A stretch of DNA of 64,000 bases, from the NCBI RefSeq assembly GCF_039539485.1, contig NZ_BAABDF010000007.1, positions 1 through 64,000 on the forward strand, read 5' to 3'. Positions 47,907-56,055 of this stretch are shown piece by piece. The position numbers and the translations under genes were made by a program. Numbering within the stretch: the first letter of the stretch is position 1; every line of letters starts with the position of its first letter. Source of the DNA: Celeribacter arenosi. Lineage in GTDB: Bacteria; Pseudomonadota; Alphaproteobacteria; Rhodobacterales; Rhodobacteraceae. The notes below the pieces were generated by a model. That model made no database searches. It saw nothing but the letters and a program-made list of their open reading frames with translations, and was not told where the DNA came from.

Positions 47907-49712
47907 ATGAATCGTGGTTTTCGTGGTCTTTCCGTATCCGTATCTGCAACTGCTTTGACGCTGGGTCTGGTGACATTCTCCGGACCGCTTTTGTCACAAG
48001 AGGCCGCCGCGCCGGAGTTTGAGTCCTGTGCGCTCGTCGCTCCGCCATGCCTGACCGAAGATAATCTGGTGCGCCTTGACGAGGGCGATCCGGTGTCTGT
48101 GCAGGAGGCGCTCACCATCCTAGGTGTGCCTGAGGCTGCGGACACCGTTGCTGATGACGCCGTCGTTGAGCCTGAAGTCGCGCCAGTGGTTGCGGCTCCC
48201 CAAGAAGCCCCTCTTGAAGCCGAGCCTGCAACCGTTGAAGACATGCCTGCGGATACAGCCGAGCAGCCCGTGGATGAACCGGCCCCAGCAGAGGGTGCCG
48301 CGGACGCCGTTGCGGTTGAGGAGATGCCCGCGGAGGTCGTCGAAGAGGTGCCCGTTGAGGAGGTGCCAGCCGCGGAAGTGCCCGCAGAGGAAGTGCCTGC
48401 AGAGGAAATGCCGGCCGAGGAAATGCCAACAGAGGCAGAGCCGGTCGAACAGGTTCCTGCCGGAAACGCCGAAGTGATGGAAGGCGAGGCAAGCGACGAA
48501 GTCGCCGAAGAGCCAGCCGTGGATGAGGCGATGACTGAGGCTGTGAGTGAACCTGCGCCAACGCAGGCCGATCTGGTCGAAGAGCTCCCCGAACTGGACC
48601 CCGAGGCAGAAGCAACTGCAGAGGCCGAAGCCGCCGCGTCAGACGAGTTGACGGGTGACAACGCGCCATTGTCGATTGCCGAGGAAACCGAAGCCGTGAA
48701 CGTCGTAGAAGAGCAAATCACCGAAGAAACCGCACGGTCCTCGGGTGAAGAGTTTGAGACCACGGCCAGTGGAAAAGCCACTCCCGAAGCGCAGGCCGCC
48801 AAAAAATCCGGTGGATTGTCCAATTTCGAAAAGTTCCTCCTCGGGGCGGCTGGTGCCGTCGCATTGAACGAAATCCTCGGGCAGGATGAAGAGATCGTGG
48901 CCAACACGGGCGACCGTGTGGTGATCGAACGTGACGGGCAACTGCGCGTGTTGAAGGACGACGACGAATTGCTCCGGCGTCCGGGAACGGCTGTGTCGAC
49001 CGCTACCTTTGACGACGGCTCGACGCGAACGACGTTGACGCGGGAGGATGGGTCTCAGGTGATTACGTATCGCGCCCCTGATGGTCGCGCCTTGCGCCGT
49101 GACCGGATTCTGGTCGATGGCACGCGGGTTGTCCTGTTTGACGACACGCAAGCCATCGAAGCAGTCGATGTAACGACACTTGACGCGCGACCAACGGCGG
49201 CGAAAACGCAACGGGTCGATGACCTCAACGACGAAGACGCCCTTCGCGCAGCTCTTGCGGCGAATGCCGCGCAGGATGTCGAGCGGCGCTATTCGCTCAA
49301 TCAGGTTCGCAACATCCGCGCGGTGCGTGAACTTGCTCCTGAAATCGAACTGACGTCTGTTAATTTCGCCACCGGATCCTCCGCCATTACGGCTCTGGAG
49401 GCAGAAGAGCTCGCCGCGCTTGGCCGTGCGATGCGCAACGCGATTGAGGAAAACCCGCGCGAAATGTTCTTGGTCGAAGGTCACACAGATGCGGTCGGGA
49501 ATGCGGGCTACAACCTCGCGCTGTCTGATCGACGCGCAGAAAGTCTCGCCCTCGCGCTGACCGAATATTTCGATGTGCCGCCCGAAAACATGATCGTGCA
49601 GGGCTATGGCGAACGGTATCTGAAAGTGCGCACACTGGATGCCGAACGCGCAAACCGTCGCGCCGCTGTACGCATCATCACACCATTGCTGACAATGGCT
49701 GCCGCGAACTAA
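47907..49712 (+). CDS. OmpA-domain envelope protein with long acidic repeat region
   Basis: This 601-residue protein has a Sec signal (ATALTLGLVTFSGPLLSQ), a Glu/Ala/Pro-rich low-complexity region (about residues 75-290, with EVPAE and EMPAE units), a helix-prone GGLSNFEKFLLGAAGAVALN segment, a beta-rich domain, and a C-terminal OmpA/MotB peptidoglycan-binding domain (SVNFATGSSAITALEAEELA, HTDAVGNAGYNLALSDRRAE, ANRRAAVRI). It probably anchors to peptidoglycan with the acidic part extended in the periplasm. A terminator follows. Confidence 0.85.
   Translation: MNRGFRGLSVSVSATALTLGLVTFSGPLLSQEAAAPEFESCALVAPPCLTEDNLVRLDEGDPVSVQEALTILGVPEAADTVADDAVVEPEVAPVVAAPQEAPLEAEPATVEDMPADTAEQPVDEPAPAEGAADAVAVEEMPAEVVEEVPVEEVPAAEVPAEEVPAEEMPAEEMPTEAEPVEQVPAGNAEVMEGEASDEVAEEPAVDEAMTEAVSEPAPTQADLVEELPELDPEAEATAEAEAAASDELTGDNAPLSIAEETEAVNVVEEQITEETARSSGEEFETTASGKATPEAQAAKKSGGLSNFEKFLLGAAGAVALNEILGQDEEIVANTGDRVVIERDGQLRVLKDDDELLRRPGTAVSTATFDDGSTRTTLTREDGSQVITYRAPDGRALRRDRILVDGTRVVLFDDTQAIEAVDVTTLDARPTAAKTQRVDDLNDEDALRAALAANAAQDVERRYSLNQVRNIRAVRELAPEIELTSVNFATGSSAITALEAEELAALGRAMRNAIEENPREMFLVEGHTDAVGNAGYNLALSDRRAESLALALTEYFDVPPENMIVQGYGERYLKVRTLDAERANRRAAVRIITPLLTMAAAN
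48319..48435 (+). repeat. Degenerate 15-bp repeats (EVPAE/EMPAE)
   Basis: About seven degenerate 15-base units encode EMPAE-, EVPVE-, EVPAE- and EMPAE-type pentapeptides in the OmpA-domain gene. Synonymous variation shows it is an older protein-level repeat. Confidence 0.75.
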
Positions 49713-49736
49713 ACGCAGACGCGACGACACAACGAA

Positions 49737-49762
49737 AAAGGCCCGCCGATTGGCGGGCCTTT
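49737..49762. terminator. Bidirectional terminator between the OmpA-domain gene and rpmE
   Basis: AAAGGCCCGCC pairs perfectly with GGCGGGCCTTT around a GATT loop, with A-run and T-run ends. It serves the convergent OmpA-domain gene and rpmE. Confidence 0.88.
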
Positions 49763-49784
49763 GTCATCTCTGCGCGAACTTGGC

Positions 49785-50006
49785 TTAGAAGCCGAGGCCG
49801 GAGTATTTGTTTTTGAACTTCGAAACGCGACCACCCTGGTCGAGCAGGCGGGACGAACCGCCGGTCCATGCAGGGTGCACGGTTGGATCGATGTCGAGGG
49901 ACAGAGTTTCGCCCTCGCCGCCCCAAGTGGAGCGCATTTTCAAGATCGTACCGTCGGTCATCTTGACGTCGATGAAGTGGTAGTCGGGATGGATATCGGC
50001 TTTCAT
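49785..50006 (-). CDS. rpmE: 50S ribosomal protein L31
   Basis: This 73-residue L31 is MKADIHPDYHFIDVKMTDGT onward with DIDPTVHPAWTGGSSRLLDQ. The CxxC zinc motif of type A L31 is absent, so this is a zinc-independent form. L31 bridges the subunits at the central protuberance. It lies 11 bases after rplS at the end of the minus-strand cluster. Confidence 0.95.
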   Translation of the reverse strand: MKADIHPDYHFIDVKMTDGTILKMRSTWGGEGETLSLDIDPTVHPAWTGGSSRLLDQGGRVSKFKNKYSGLGF

Positions 50007-50017
50007 CGGTCGTCTCC

Positions 50018-50401
50018 TTACGCTTTGGCGCCGTCGAGCGGCTTGTAGTTGGACACTTCCGCAATACGCGCGGATTTACCACGGCGTGCACGGAGGTAGT
50101 ACAGTTTGGCGCGGCGGACGCGACCACGACGAACAACTTCGATGCTGTCGATGTTGGTCGAGTAGAGCGGGAACACACGTTCAACGCCTTCACCGAACGA
50201 AATTTTGCGGACCGTGAAAGAACCGGCGATACCTTTGCCGTTCTTGCGGGAAATGCACACGCCTTCGTAGTTCTGAACGCGGGTACGGGTGCCTTCGGTC
50301 ACTTTGTAGCCGACACGGATGGTGTCGCCTGCTTTGAAGTCCGGAATGGACTTGTCGAGCTGAGCAATCTGCTCGGCTTCCAGTTGCGCGATAAGATTCA
50401 T
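50018..50401 (-). CDS. rplS: 50S ribosomal protein L19
   Basis: This 127-residue L19 starts MNLIAQLEAEQIAQLDKSIP, with FKAGDTIRVGYKVTEGTRTR and VQNYEGVCISRKNGKGI. It is at the 30S-50S interface. The AGGAGA-type site (TTAGGAGAT on the minus strand) is clear. It is separated from DUF2254 by a 250-base gap with no convincing gene, presumably holding its promoter. Confidence 0.96.
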   Translation of the reverse strand: MNLIAQLEAEQIAQLDKSIPDFKAGDTIRVGYKVTEGTRTRVQNYEGVCISRKNGKGIAGSFTVRKISFGEGVERVFPLYSTNIDSIEVVRRGRVRRAKLYYLRARRGKSARIAEVSNYKPLDGAKA

Positions 50402-50654
50402 CGCAATCTCCTAATGTGCTCACGGTTTATTCCGTAAAGGTGTATCTACGTCCCAGAGCTCCGTGCCTTCATCGGGTCCGCGATATGCGCCCGCCGGAGA
50501 ATTCGGTCGAATTATCTTTTTTGCATCCGGCCCTGCCCACGGTGACGCCGAAGAAGACGCCGGACAAATAGCCAAATAGTCCGCAAACCGATTCCGGCCC
50601 CAGACGCGTGCTGTATAGTCGCGCGCCTCCCCCAAAGCAAGCATTGTGAATGAC

Positions 50655-51857
50655 CTAGGTTTTACGGCGTTTCAGGGCCTGTGATGCGTGTGAAATTCTG
50701 GCGTCCGGTGTCTGGGACAGGGCGCCCAGCGCACGGTCCAAAGCCGTGGTCACTTCGCCAATGCCGCTCCCGTCACGCGCAATCGGATCAAAGGCAATTT
50801 CGACTAGCCGAGCAGGGTCTCGGAGCGGCACGAAGATGTTGGTATGCTGTGGCTCTTCCTCATCGGGCGCAACGCCGGCGGCCTGCCAAACCAGTTCGGC
50901 CAGACGGTCGATCACCTGAATCGCAGTTCCCGGATCATTCACGCCGGGTGACAGCGCACGGGAGGCGATTTCCGTAAGAACCTGAAGACCGAATTCGGGG
51001 TCCTGTTCGAAACTGCGCTCGGAGCCCATGGTAAATGTGTCAACGATCTTGAGGCTCAGCGCCTCGGTGGGGCGCATGGACAGGGAGGCAATCGGCTGCC
51101 CCTCCAGAATGTGTTCTCCGGGTATGTGGTGGACATAGAGAACCGCACCTTCGGGTAATTCGCGCGACATGGATTCCACATTCAAAAGCTGTATGTAGCC
51201 CGACTTGGGCGACGCGATCGGGTAGGTCGCTTCGGGCAAAACGACGCGATCATCCAGAGCCACGGCCCCGAAATTCGGGTCCCGCCGCGCGTCGATCAAA
51301 CTGTCACGCGCGCGTTGTGAAACGGTTTTGAGGATATAATCCATGCTCCCCAAGTGGCTCAGATGGTCGATCCATCGCAACATGGCGCCAACCACGATAA
51401 TCGCGACAAAAATCGTCACACCCATAACGATAAGGCCGGCGCGATCCGGATAAAATCCGAGTTGATAGAGGATGATCGAGGACAGGGAATAGACAAAGGC
51501 CCCGATGAAAACCGAGAGCACGGAATGGGTGGTCGTGTTCTCCAACAGAACCCTGTGGGAGCGGGGCGTCGCATTTTCCGCGGCAGCACGATGCGCGGAA
51601 ACCATCACATTCAGGGAAAACGTAGAAACCGCGAGCATTGAGGTCGCGAGGATGTTGAGCACCGGCAAAACGGCCTCACGCCCAACCTTGACCGAAACCT
51701 CCGAACCCAGGAGCGTCGCGGCAAAAGGGGCCAATCCGGCCACAAAAACGGCCAGCACCGCAAAGAACACAACCCGCACCCAGAGTTTGCGGTAGTAGCG
51801 CAAGGCAATCAGATACGGGATGCGGAAATACTCAAAGACAGCCAAAGGGCGCTCCAC
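50655..51857 (-). CDS. DUF2254 predicted membrane protein
   Basis: This 400-residue protein has about four N-terminal helices (VVFFAVLAVFVAGLAPFAA, LNILATSMLAVSTFSLNVMV, SVLSVFIGAFVYSLSSIILY and a fourth) and a soluble C-terminal part with EIASRALSPGVNDPGTAIQV, the DUF2254 hallmark. Function is unknown. It is an extra gene between trmD and rplS, minus strand, and is not part of the classical cluster. Confidence 0.85.
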   Translation of the reverse strand: MERPLAVFEYFRIPYLIALRYYRKLWVRVVFFAVLAVFVAGLAPFAATLLGSEVSVKVGREAVLPVLNILATSMLAVSTFSLNVMVSAHRAAAENATPRSHRVLLENTTTHSVLSVFIGAFVYSLSSIILYQLGFYPDRAGLIVMGVTIFVAIIVVGAMLRWIDHLSHLGSMDYILKTVSQRARDSLIDARRDPNFGAVALDDRVVLPEATYPIASPKSGYIQLLNVESMSRELPEGAVLYVHHIPGEHILEGQPIASLSMRPTEALSLKIVDTFTMGSERSFEQDPEFGLQVLTEIASRALSPGVNDPGTAIQVIDRLAELVWQAAGVAPDEEEPQHTNIFVPLRDPARLVEIAFDPIARDGSGIGEVTTALDRALGALSQTPDARISHASQALKRRKT

Positions 51858-51966
51858 CGGGTTGGATCATCGTTGCGCTCAACCTAGCACGACTGCGGCG
51901 ACGTTCGAGCCAAGGCGTCGATTTCCACCATCATTTACTGCCAATCGCGACCCGGGAACGGGTCCA

Positions 51967-52779
51967 TCAGTCATCGTTCAAAAGGTCGGGACGACGTTCT
52001 GCGGTGATCTTTTCGGCCATCTCGCGCCGCCACTCGGCAATCTTGCCATGGTGACCCGACATCAAAACGTCCGGAATGCTGTGCCCGCGCCATTCGGCAG
52101 GGCGGGTGTATTGTGGGTGTTCGAGCAGGCCGTGAGAATGGCTTTCCTCGTCAAGGCTCTCGGCATTGCCAACCAGACCGGGCAGGAGCCGCACGGTCGC
52201 ATCGATCATGGCCTGCGCGGCGATTTCTCCGCCGGTCATCACGAAGTCGCCGAGAGAGACTTCTTCGATCCCGTAGTGTTCGATCACGCGCTCGTCGAGG
52301 CCTTCGAAGCGTCCGCAAATCATGGTCATGCCGCGCGCTTTCGACCATTTGCGTGCCATAGCCTGATCGAACCGCTTTCCACGTGGGCTCAGATAGACCA
52401 GCGGCCATTCATCGCGGTCCACAGGCGCACCGTTCAACGCAAAGTCCACCGCTTTGCCCATGACATCGGGACGCAGAACCATACCCGCGCCGCCGCCCGC
52501 GGGGGTGTCGTCTACATTGCGGTGTTTCCCGTCCCCAAAGATGCGCAAATCAATCGGCTCGATCTGCCACAACCCGTCCTGTAACCCTTTGCCGGTCAGG
52601 CTTTCGCCCAAAACGCCCGGAAAGGCGGTGGGGAAGAGCGTGATGATCTTCGCTTTCCACGCGCTCACAAGGTCGGGCGTATCGGTCATCAACTCGCGCG
52701 GGCGTACCGTCGGGCGCGCCGCGAGGCGGCCGTGGGATTTCGGTGCGGGTGAAGTTGGCTTGGCGGTGTCATCGGTCAT
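51967..52779 (-). CDS. trmD: tRNA (guanine-37-N1) methyltransferase TrmD
   Basis: This 270-residue SPOUT methyltransferase makes m1G37 next to the anticodon, preventing +1 frameshifts. The knot motif VYLSPRGKRFDQAMARKWS, then ICGRFEGLDERVIEH and EEVSLGDFVMTGGEIAAQ, is complete. Compared with E. coli TrmD it has an N-terminal extension of about 35 residues, rich in Pro/Arg. An internal Met (MTDTPDLVSAWKAK) is an alternative start. Between it and rimM is a sulfotransferase-like gene. Confidence 0.95.
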   Translation of the reverse strand: MTDDTAKPTSPAPKSHGRLAARPTVRPRELMTDTPDLVSAWKAKIITLFPTAFPGVLGESLTGKGLQDGLWQIEPIDLRIFGDGKHRNVDDTPAGGGAGMVLRPDVMGKAVDFALNGAPVDRDEWPLVYLSPRGKRFDQAMARKWSKARGMTMICGRFEGLDERVIEHYGIEEVSLGDFVMTGGEIAAQAMIDATVRLLPGLVGNAESLDEESHSHGLLEHPQYTRPAEWRGHSIPDVLMSGHHGKIAEWRREMAEKITAERRPDLLNDD

Positions 52780-52823
52780 GACCGCCTCTTAGTGGAATTT
52801 GTCGACCATGAAAATGGCGTCTG

Positions 52824-53627
52824 TTACGTCCGCTCGTCGCCATCAGGGCCATGAACAATCGCACGGCGGGCCTCCCAATAGGCTTTGCCCCGCAAATCCG
52901 ACCGGTTCAGCGCCCATAGCCGCGCGCGCGCATCTCCGCCGGGATAGGTGTTGCGGTCCTCGGGAATGGTCATGTCGCGGCGCAGGTCGCCAAGTCCCAG
53001 CAGATCGAGCACTGGCGTGATGGGATGGTCAAAATCCTCTTTGTCGCAATTGCTCACGGGGACATCCGTCAGCCGTGCGCGCGTCGCCGCAACAATCGCT
53101 GCATGGTCGGCCGCGTCGGCGTAGCGCGAACAGAAAACATCATAGGGCATACGGAAACGGTCGCCTTTCAACCGCTGCCAATAGCACGAGGCGAGCCACC
53201 CTTCACGTCGGGTGGAAAAGTAGACCTCCAGCCCGTCGCGCGCTCCTGTGACTGCCTCCCACGCGTCCACCATCAGACCCAATGCAATTGGCGCGGCGGC
53301 ATAGCGGAAAACGGTTTTATGCCCGATGAAATGGCCCGATAGATTTTCATGTGAAATTAGCACCGGTCGGGGATCGTCATTGGCCAGTGTCGCAAACAGT
53401 AGCTCGGCCTCCTCGCGCACCGCGTCTTTGGTGTCGCGGCTGCGCGCTTCGGAAAATGCCTTGGTCGCGGCTGACAGCTGAACCAGGTCCATGTCGCCAG
53501 CGACGAGGACCTCGACATGCGGCTCCAGCAGGGGCCGGTTGACCCGCAGTGTTTCCTGCAGCGTGGTTGTGCCCGTCTTATGAAAACCGGGATGGATAAG
53601 GAGGCGCCTGTTGGGCATCCCGCTCAC
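52824..53627 (-). CDS. Sulfotransferase-like protein
   Basis: This 267-residue protein has RRLLIHPGFHKTGTTTLQET near the N-terminus, matching the PAPS 5'-phosphosulfate-binding loop of sulfotransferases, and FSTRREGWLASCYWQRLKGD farther on, matching the 3'-phosphate region. The substrate is unknown and could be a polysaccharide or lipid. It overlaps the rimM end by 4 bases (ATGA), so it is translated with the tRNA/ribosome maturation cluster. Confidence 0.75.
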   Translation of the reverse strand: MSGMPNRRLLIHPGFHKTGTTTLQETLRVNRPLLEPHVEVLVAGDMDLVQLSAATKAFSEARSRDTKDAVREEAELLFATLANDDPRPVLISHENLSGHFIGHKTVFRYAAAPIALGLMVDAWEAVTGARDGLEVYFSTRREGWLASCYWQRLKGDRFRMPYDVFCSRYADAADHAAIVAATRARLTDVPVSNCDKEDFDHPITPVLDLLGLGDLRRDMTIPEDRNTYPGGDARARLWALNRSDLRGKAYWEARRAIVHGPDGDERT

Positions 53628-54133
53628 TCCAGCGAGCCCTCCGGCGGATCCGCAATAATGCGTCCGGCGGCGAGATCGACGGTAGGGACGGCCGCGCGTG
53701 TAAACGGCAAGAGAAGCGGGCCCTTCAAGGTCGATCCGATGATTTCCAATAGATCACCCGCACCGTGGTTTACCACGTTACGAACAGCCCCGAGTTCCAC
53801 GCCGCCGCTGTCAAACACAGTGAGACCAATGAGATCGGTGTGGTAAAATTCGTCATCGGGAAGCGACGGCAGCATGTCGCGATCTGCATAGAGCGCGAGC
53901 CCTTTGAGAGCATCCGCCTCTTCTTTGGTGTTGATGCCATCGATCCGCGCGCTGTAGCCGTTCTTGATCGGGCGGGACATGCCCAGAACAAACTCCCGCG
54001 TACCCGCCTCGTCAGTCAGGGGGGAGTATTCAAACAACGCTTCGGCCTGCGCACAAAAGCTTTTGACCCGCACTTCGCCATGCACGCCATAGGAGCCTGC
54101 AATCGCTCCGACAATAATCCGTTTATCACTCAT
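53624..54133 (-). CDS. rimM: Ribosome maturation factor RimM
   Basis: This 169-residue protein binds S19 and helps mature the 30S head. The N-terminal domain IIVGAIAGSYGVHGEVRVKS and the C-terminal PRC barrel (DLIGLTVFDSGGVELGAV and LLLPFTRAAVPTVDLAAGRI) are present. It lies between rpsP and the sulfotransferase-like gene, with a terminator between it and rpsP. Confidence 0.95.
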   Translation of the reverse strand: MSDKRIIVGAIAGSYGVHGEVRVKSFCAQAEALFEYSPLTDEAGTREFVLGMSRPIKNGYSARIDGINTKEEADALKGLALYADRDMLPSLPDDEFYHTDLIGLTVFDSGGVELGAVRNVVNHGAGDLLEIIGSTLKGPLLLPFTRAAVPTVDLAAGRIIADPPEGSLE

Positions 54134-54258
54134 GGAACCGTCTTACTTTGCACGCATCGCGCCTGCAATGACGTTGAATTCCTGTCGACCCATTTCAAGG
54201 GAAGGGTGGGCACAATGCATCCGTCGATCTTCGACGTAATTATAGATTTGCGCCTGGC

Positions 54259-54293
54259 AAAAAAGAAAACACCCGGACGCGCGCGCCCGGGTG
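54259..54293 (-). terminator. Terminator after rpsP
   Basis: On the minus strand CACCCGG pairs with CCGGGTG around a 10-base GC loop and is followed by TTTTCTTTTTT. It lies after rpsP and before rimM, so rimM and genes below need read-through or a separate promoter. Confidence 0.82.
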
Positions 54294-54328
54294 CAATCTA
54301 GTTTCAATGTGCCAAAAGCGGCAGAGGA

Positions 54329-54745
54329 TTACTCCTCTGCAGCAGCCTCAGCGGGTGCTTCTTCGGCAGGTGCCTCTTCAGCAGGTGCGGCAGCTGCTTC
54401 AGCAGCGGCGGCAGCTTTGCTGGCTTTTTCTTCGGCGCGCTCAACGGCCTTTTTACCAGGCTTGGCTTTGTTGGGGTTGCTGCGCGTGGCTTTTTCAATA
54501 ACGCCAGCTGCTTCGAGCATACGAGCAACGCGGTCGGTCGGCTGGGCGCCTTTTTCGAGCCACGCTTTGATCGCGTCGACATCCATTTTTACGCGCTCTT
54601 CGCTGTCTTTGGGCAGGAGCGGGTTGTAGGTGCCGAGTTTCTCGATGAAACGGCCGTCACGCGGCATGCGCGAGTCGGTTGCGACGATGCGGTAGAACGG
54701 GCGCTTTTTGGAACCGCCGCGGGCGAGACGAATTTTCATAGCCAT
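54329..54745 (-). CDS. rpsP: 30S ribosomal protein S16 with Ala/Glu/Pro-rich tail
   Basis: This 138-residue protein has a normal S16 core (MAMKIRLARGGSKKRPFYRI, then RDGRFIEKLGTYNPL) ending near residue 85, then about 45 extra residues rich in Lys/Ala and finally Glu/Ala/Pro (APAEEAPAEEAPAEAAAEE). Typical S16 is about 80-90 residues. AGGAGAT precedes the start. It belongs to the ffh-rpsP-rimM-trmD-rplS set. Confidence 0.95.
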   Translation of the reverse strand: MAMKIRLARGGSKKRPFYRIVATDSRMPRDGRFIEKLGTYNPLLPKDSEERVKMDVDAIKAWLEKGAQPTDRVARMLEAAGVIEKATRSNPNKAKPGKKAVERAEEKASKAAAAAEAAAAPAEEAPAEEAPAEAAAEE

Positions 54746-54798
54746 GGGTGTAATCTCCTATTTGATAGCTATTGAGCTGGGTCTTTCTTGGAAAAGCC

Positions 54799-55098
54799 TC
54801 AGCAATCCTGGTGTTTTTCGTGGTGGTGGATGACTTCCTGAATGATGAATTTCAGAAAAGCCTTTGCGAATTCCGGATCTAGGTCGGCGCGTTGCGCCAA
54901 ATCTTCGAGCCGGGCAATCTGGTGTGCTTCCCGTGAGGGGTCGGACGGCGGGAGGTCGTGTTCTGCCTTGAGGCGGCCCACGGCCTGCGTGTGTTTGAAC
55001 CGCTCGCCCAGCGTGTAGACAAGGATCGCGTCGAGGCGGTCAATGCTTTCGCGGTGCTCTCTGAGCACCTCTGCAGCGCGGCTTGCAGCGTCGGTCAT
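54799..55098 (-). CDS. Chorismate mutase (AroQ class)
   Basis: This 99-residue all-helical chorismate mutase has IDRLDAILVYTLGERFKHTQ followed by AVGRLKAEHDLPPSDPSREA, with the Arg, Lys and Glu positions of the AroQ active site. It makes prephenate for Phe and Tyr synthesis. ATG 55098 has GGAG 9-12 bases upstream; the longer frame is not supported. It lies between a GNAT gene and rpsP, one of the extra genes in the ffh cluster. Confidence 0.85.
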   Translation of the reverse strand: MTDAASRAAEVLREHRESIDRLDAILVYTLGERFKHTQAVGRLKAEHDLPPSDPSREAHQIARLEDLAQRADLDPEFAKAFLKFIIQEVIHHHEKHQDC

Positions 55099-55171
55099 CG
55101 GGGCAATTCTCCCTGTCGGATTCGGGTTTGAGTCCTGTCGGTCTCTTGCAGGGGGCACAGGCAAATAGGGT

Positions 55172-55717
55172 TCATGCGTAGGCCTCCATCCCGCCACCGG
55201 CGATTTCTTGGGGGCCGGGGTGACGGAACACGGTGGTGTCGTCGCTGGTTTCGCCCTCGGGGCGCTGCGCGCCCGCGTCGACCGTCGCACCGAGGCGCGT
55301 CGCCAGCGAAATGGAGGCTGCGTTTTTTGGGTCCACATTGGACACCAGCGTGGTCAGATCCGTATTGGTATAGACCCAATCGCGCAGTGCGAATGCGGCC
55401 TCATACGCAAAACCGTGACCCTCATAGCCGTCAAACAGCATCCAGCCCAATTCGGGTTCCGGAAACTGTATACCCGATGTCACTGCAACCTGACCGGCCA
55501 GATCACCGTCCACCTCGATCATCAGCGCACCATAGCCGAACAGCGCCCAATGCGCGGTATCATTGCAGAACCATGCCCACGCCTGTGTGCGGTTCAAAGG
55601 GCCGCTCATGAAGGTCGCGCGCGGACCGGCGAGGAAAGAGGCATAGGCCTCAAAATCCTCGAACCGAGGGCCGCGCAGCGTCAGCCGGGGCGTGTTTATG
55701 ATGGGCGCTTGCGTCAT
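55172..55717 (-). CDS. GNAT-family N-acetyltransferase
   Basis: This 181-residue protein of the RimJ/RimL type has INTPRLTLRGPRFEDFEAYA at the start and a long late motif FAYEAAFALRDWVYTNT with SNVDPKNAASISLATRLGAT, the acetyl-CoA binding region. It probably acetylates a small amine or an N-terminus; the target is unknown. It starts 2 bases after the NIPSNAP gene stop. Confidence 0.85.
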   Translation of the reverse strand: MTQAPIINTPRLTLRGPRFEDFEAYASFLAGPRATFMSGPLNRTQAWAWFCNDTAHWALFGYGALMIEVDGDLAGQVAVTSGIQFPEPELGWMLFDGYEGHGFAYEAAFALRDWVYTNTDLTTLVSNVDPKNAASISLATRLGATVDAGAQRPEGETSDDTTVFRHPGPQEIAGGGMEAYA

Positions 55718-55719
55718 CA

Positions 55720-56055
55720 CTACATCAGACCCAGATCGGCAGGGCTTTCGCCTTCCAAGACGGGACGCGTGAAGTGGCGATCCCAGCGGCGAATGCACTT
55801 GGTGCGCGCCGAATGTTGGTAGGTGGCGATACAGGCGGGATCGGTTTCCATCTCGACGCGGTAGGACTCATACGCGGCCAGTGACGGAAAGCTGAAGGCA
55901 CACCATGCGAGATCGGACGGCCCCTCGGAGGGCAGCCAATAGCCGTGATGCGTGCCGCCCATGCGATTGATGTTGTGAATCCATGCCTTCGCATAGATTT
56001 CAAAATCAGCCACCTTTGCGGGATCGATTTCGTATTTCAGGAAACAGGTAATCAT
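55720..56055 (-). CDS. NIPSNAP-family protein
   Basis: This 111-residue protein has the dimeric alpha/beta-barrel pattern of NIPSNAP (YEIDPAKVADFEIYAKAWIH, and later SLAAYESYRVEMETDPAC). Function is unclear in bacteria. It overlaps the ffh stop by 4 bases (ATGA), and 2 bases separate it from the GNAT gene, so the three are coupled. Confidence 0.8.
   Translation of the reverse strand: MITCFLKYEIDPAKVADFEIYAKAWIHNINRMGGTHHGYWLPSEGPSDLAWCAFSFPSLAAYESYRVEMETDPACIATYQHSARTKCIRRWDRHFTRPVLEGESPADLGLM

Noticed and set aside
50420..50644. Open frame of 74 codons (minus strand) between DUF2254 and rplS
   Set aside because: No family resemblance, no good ribosome-binding site and odd composition. It is more likely the promoter and leader region of rplS.
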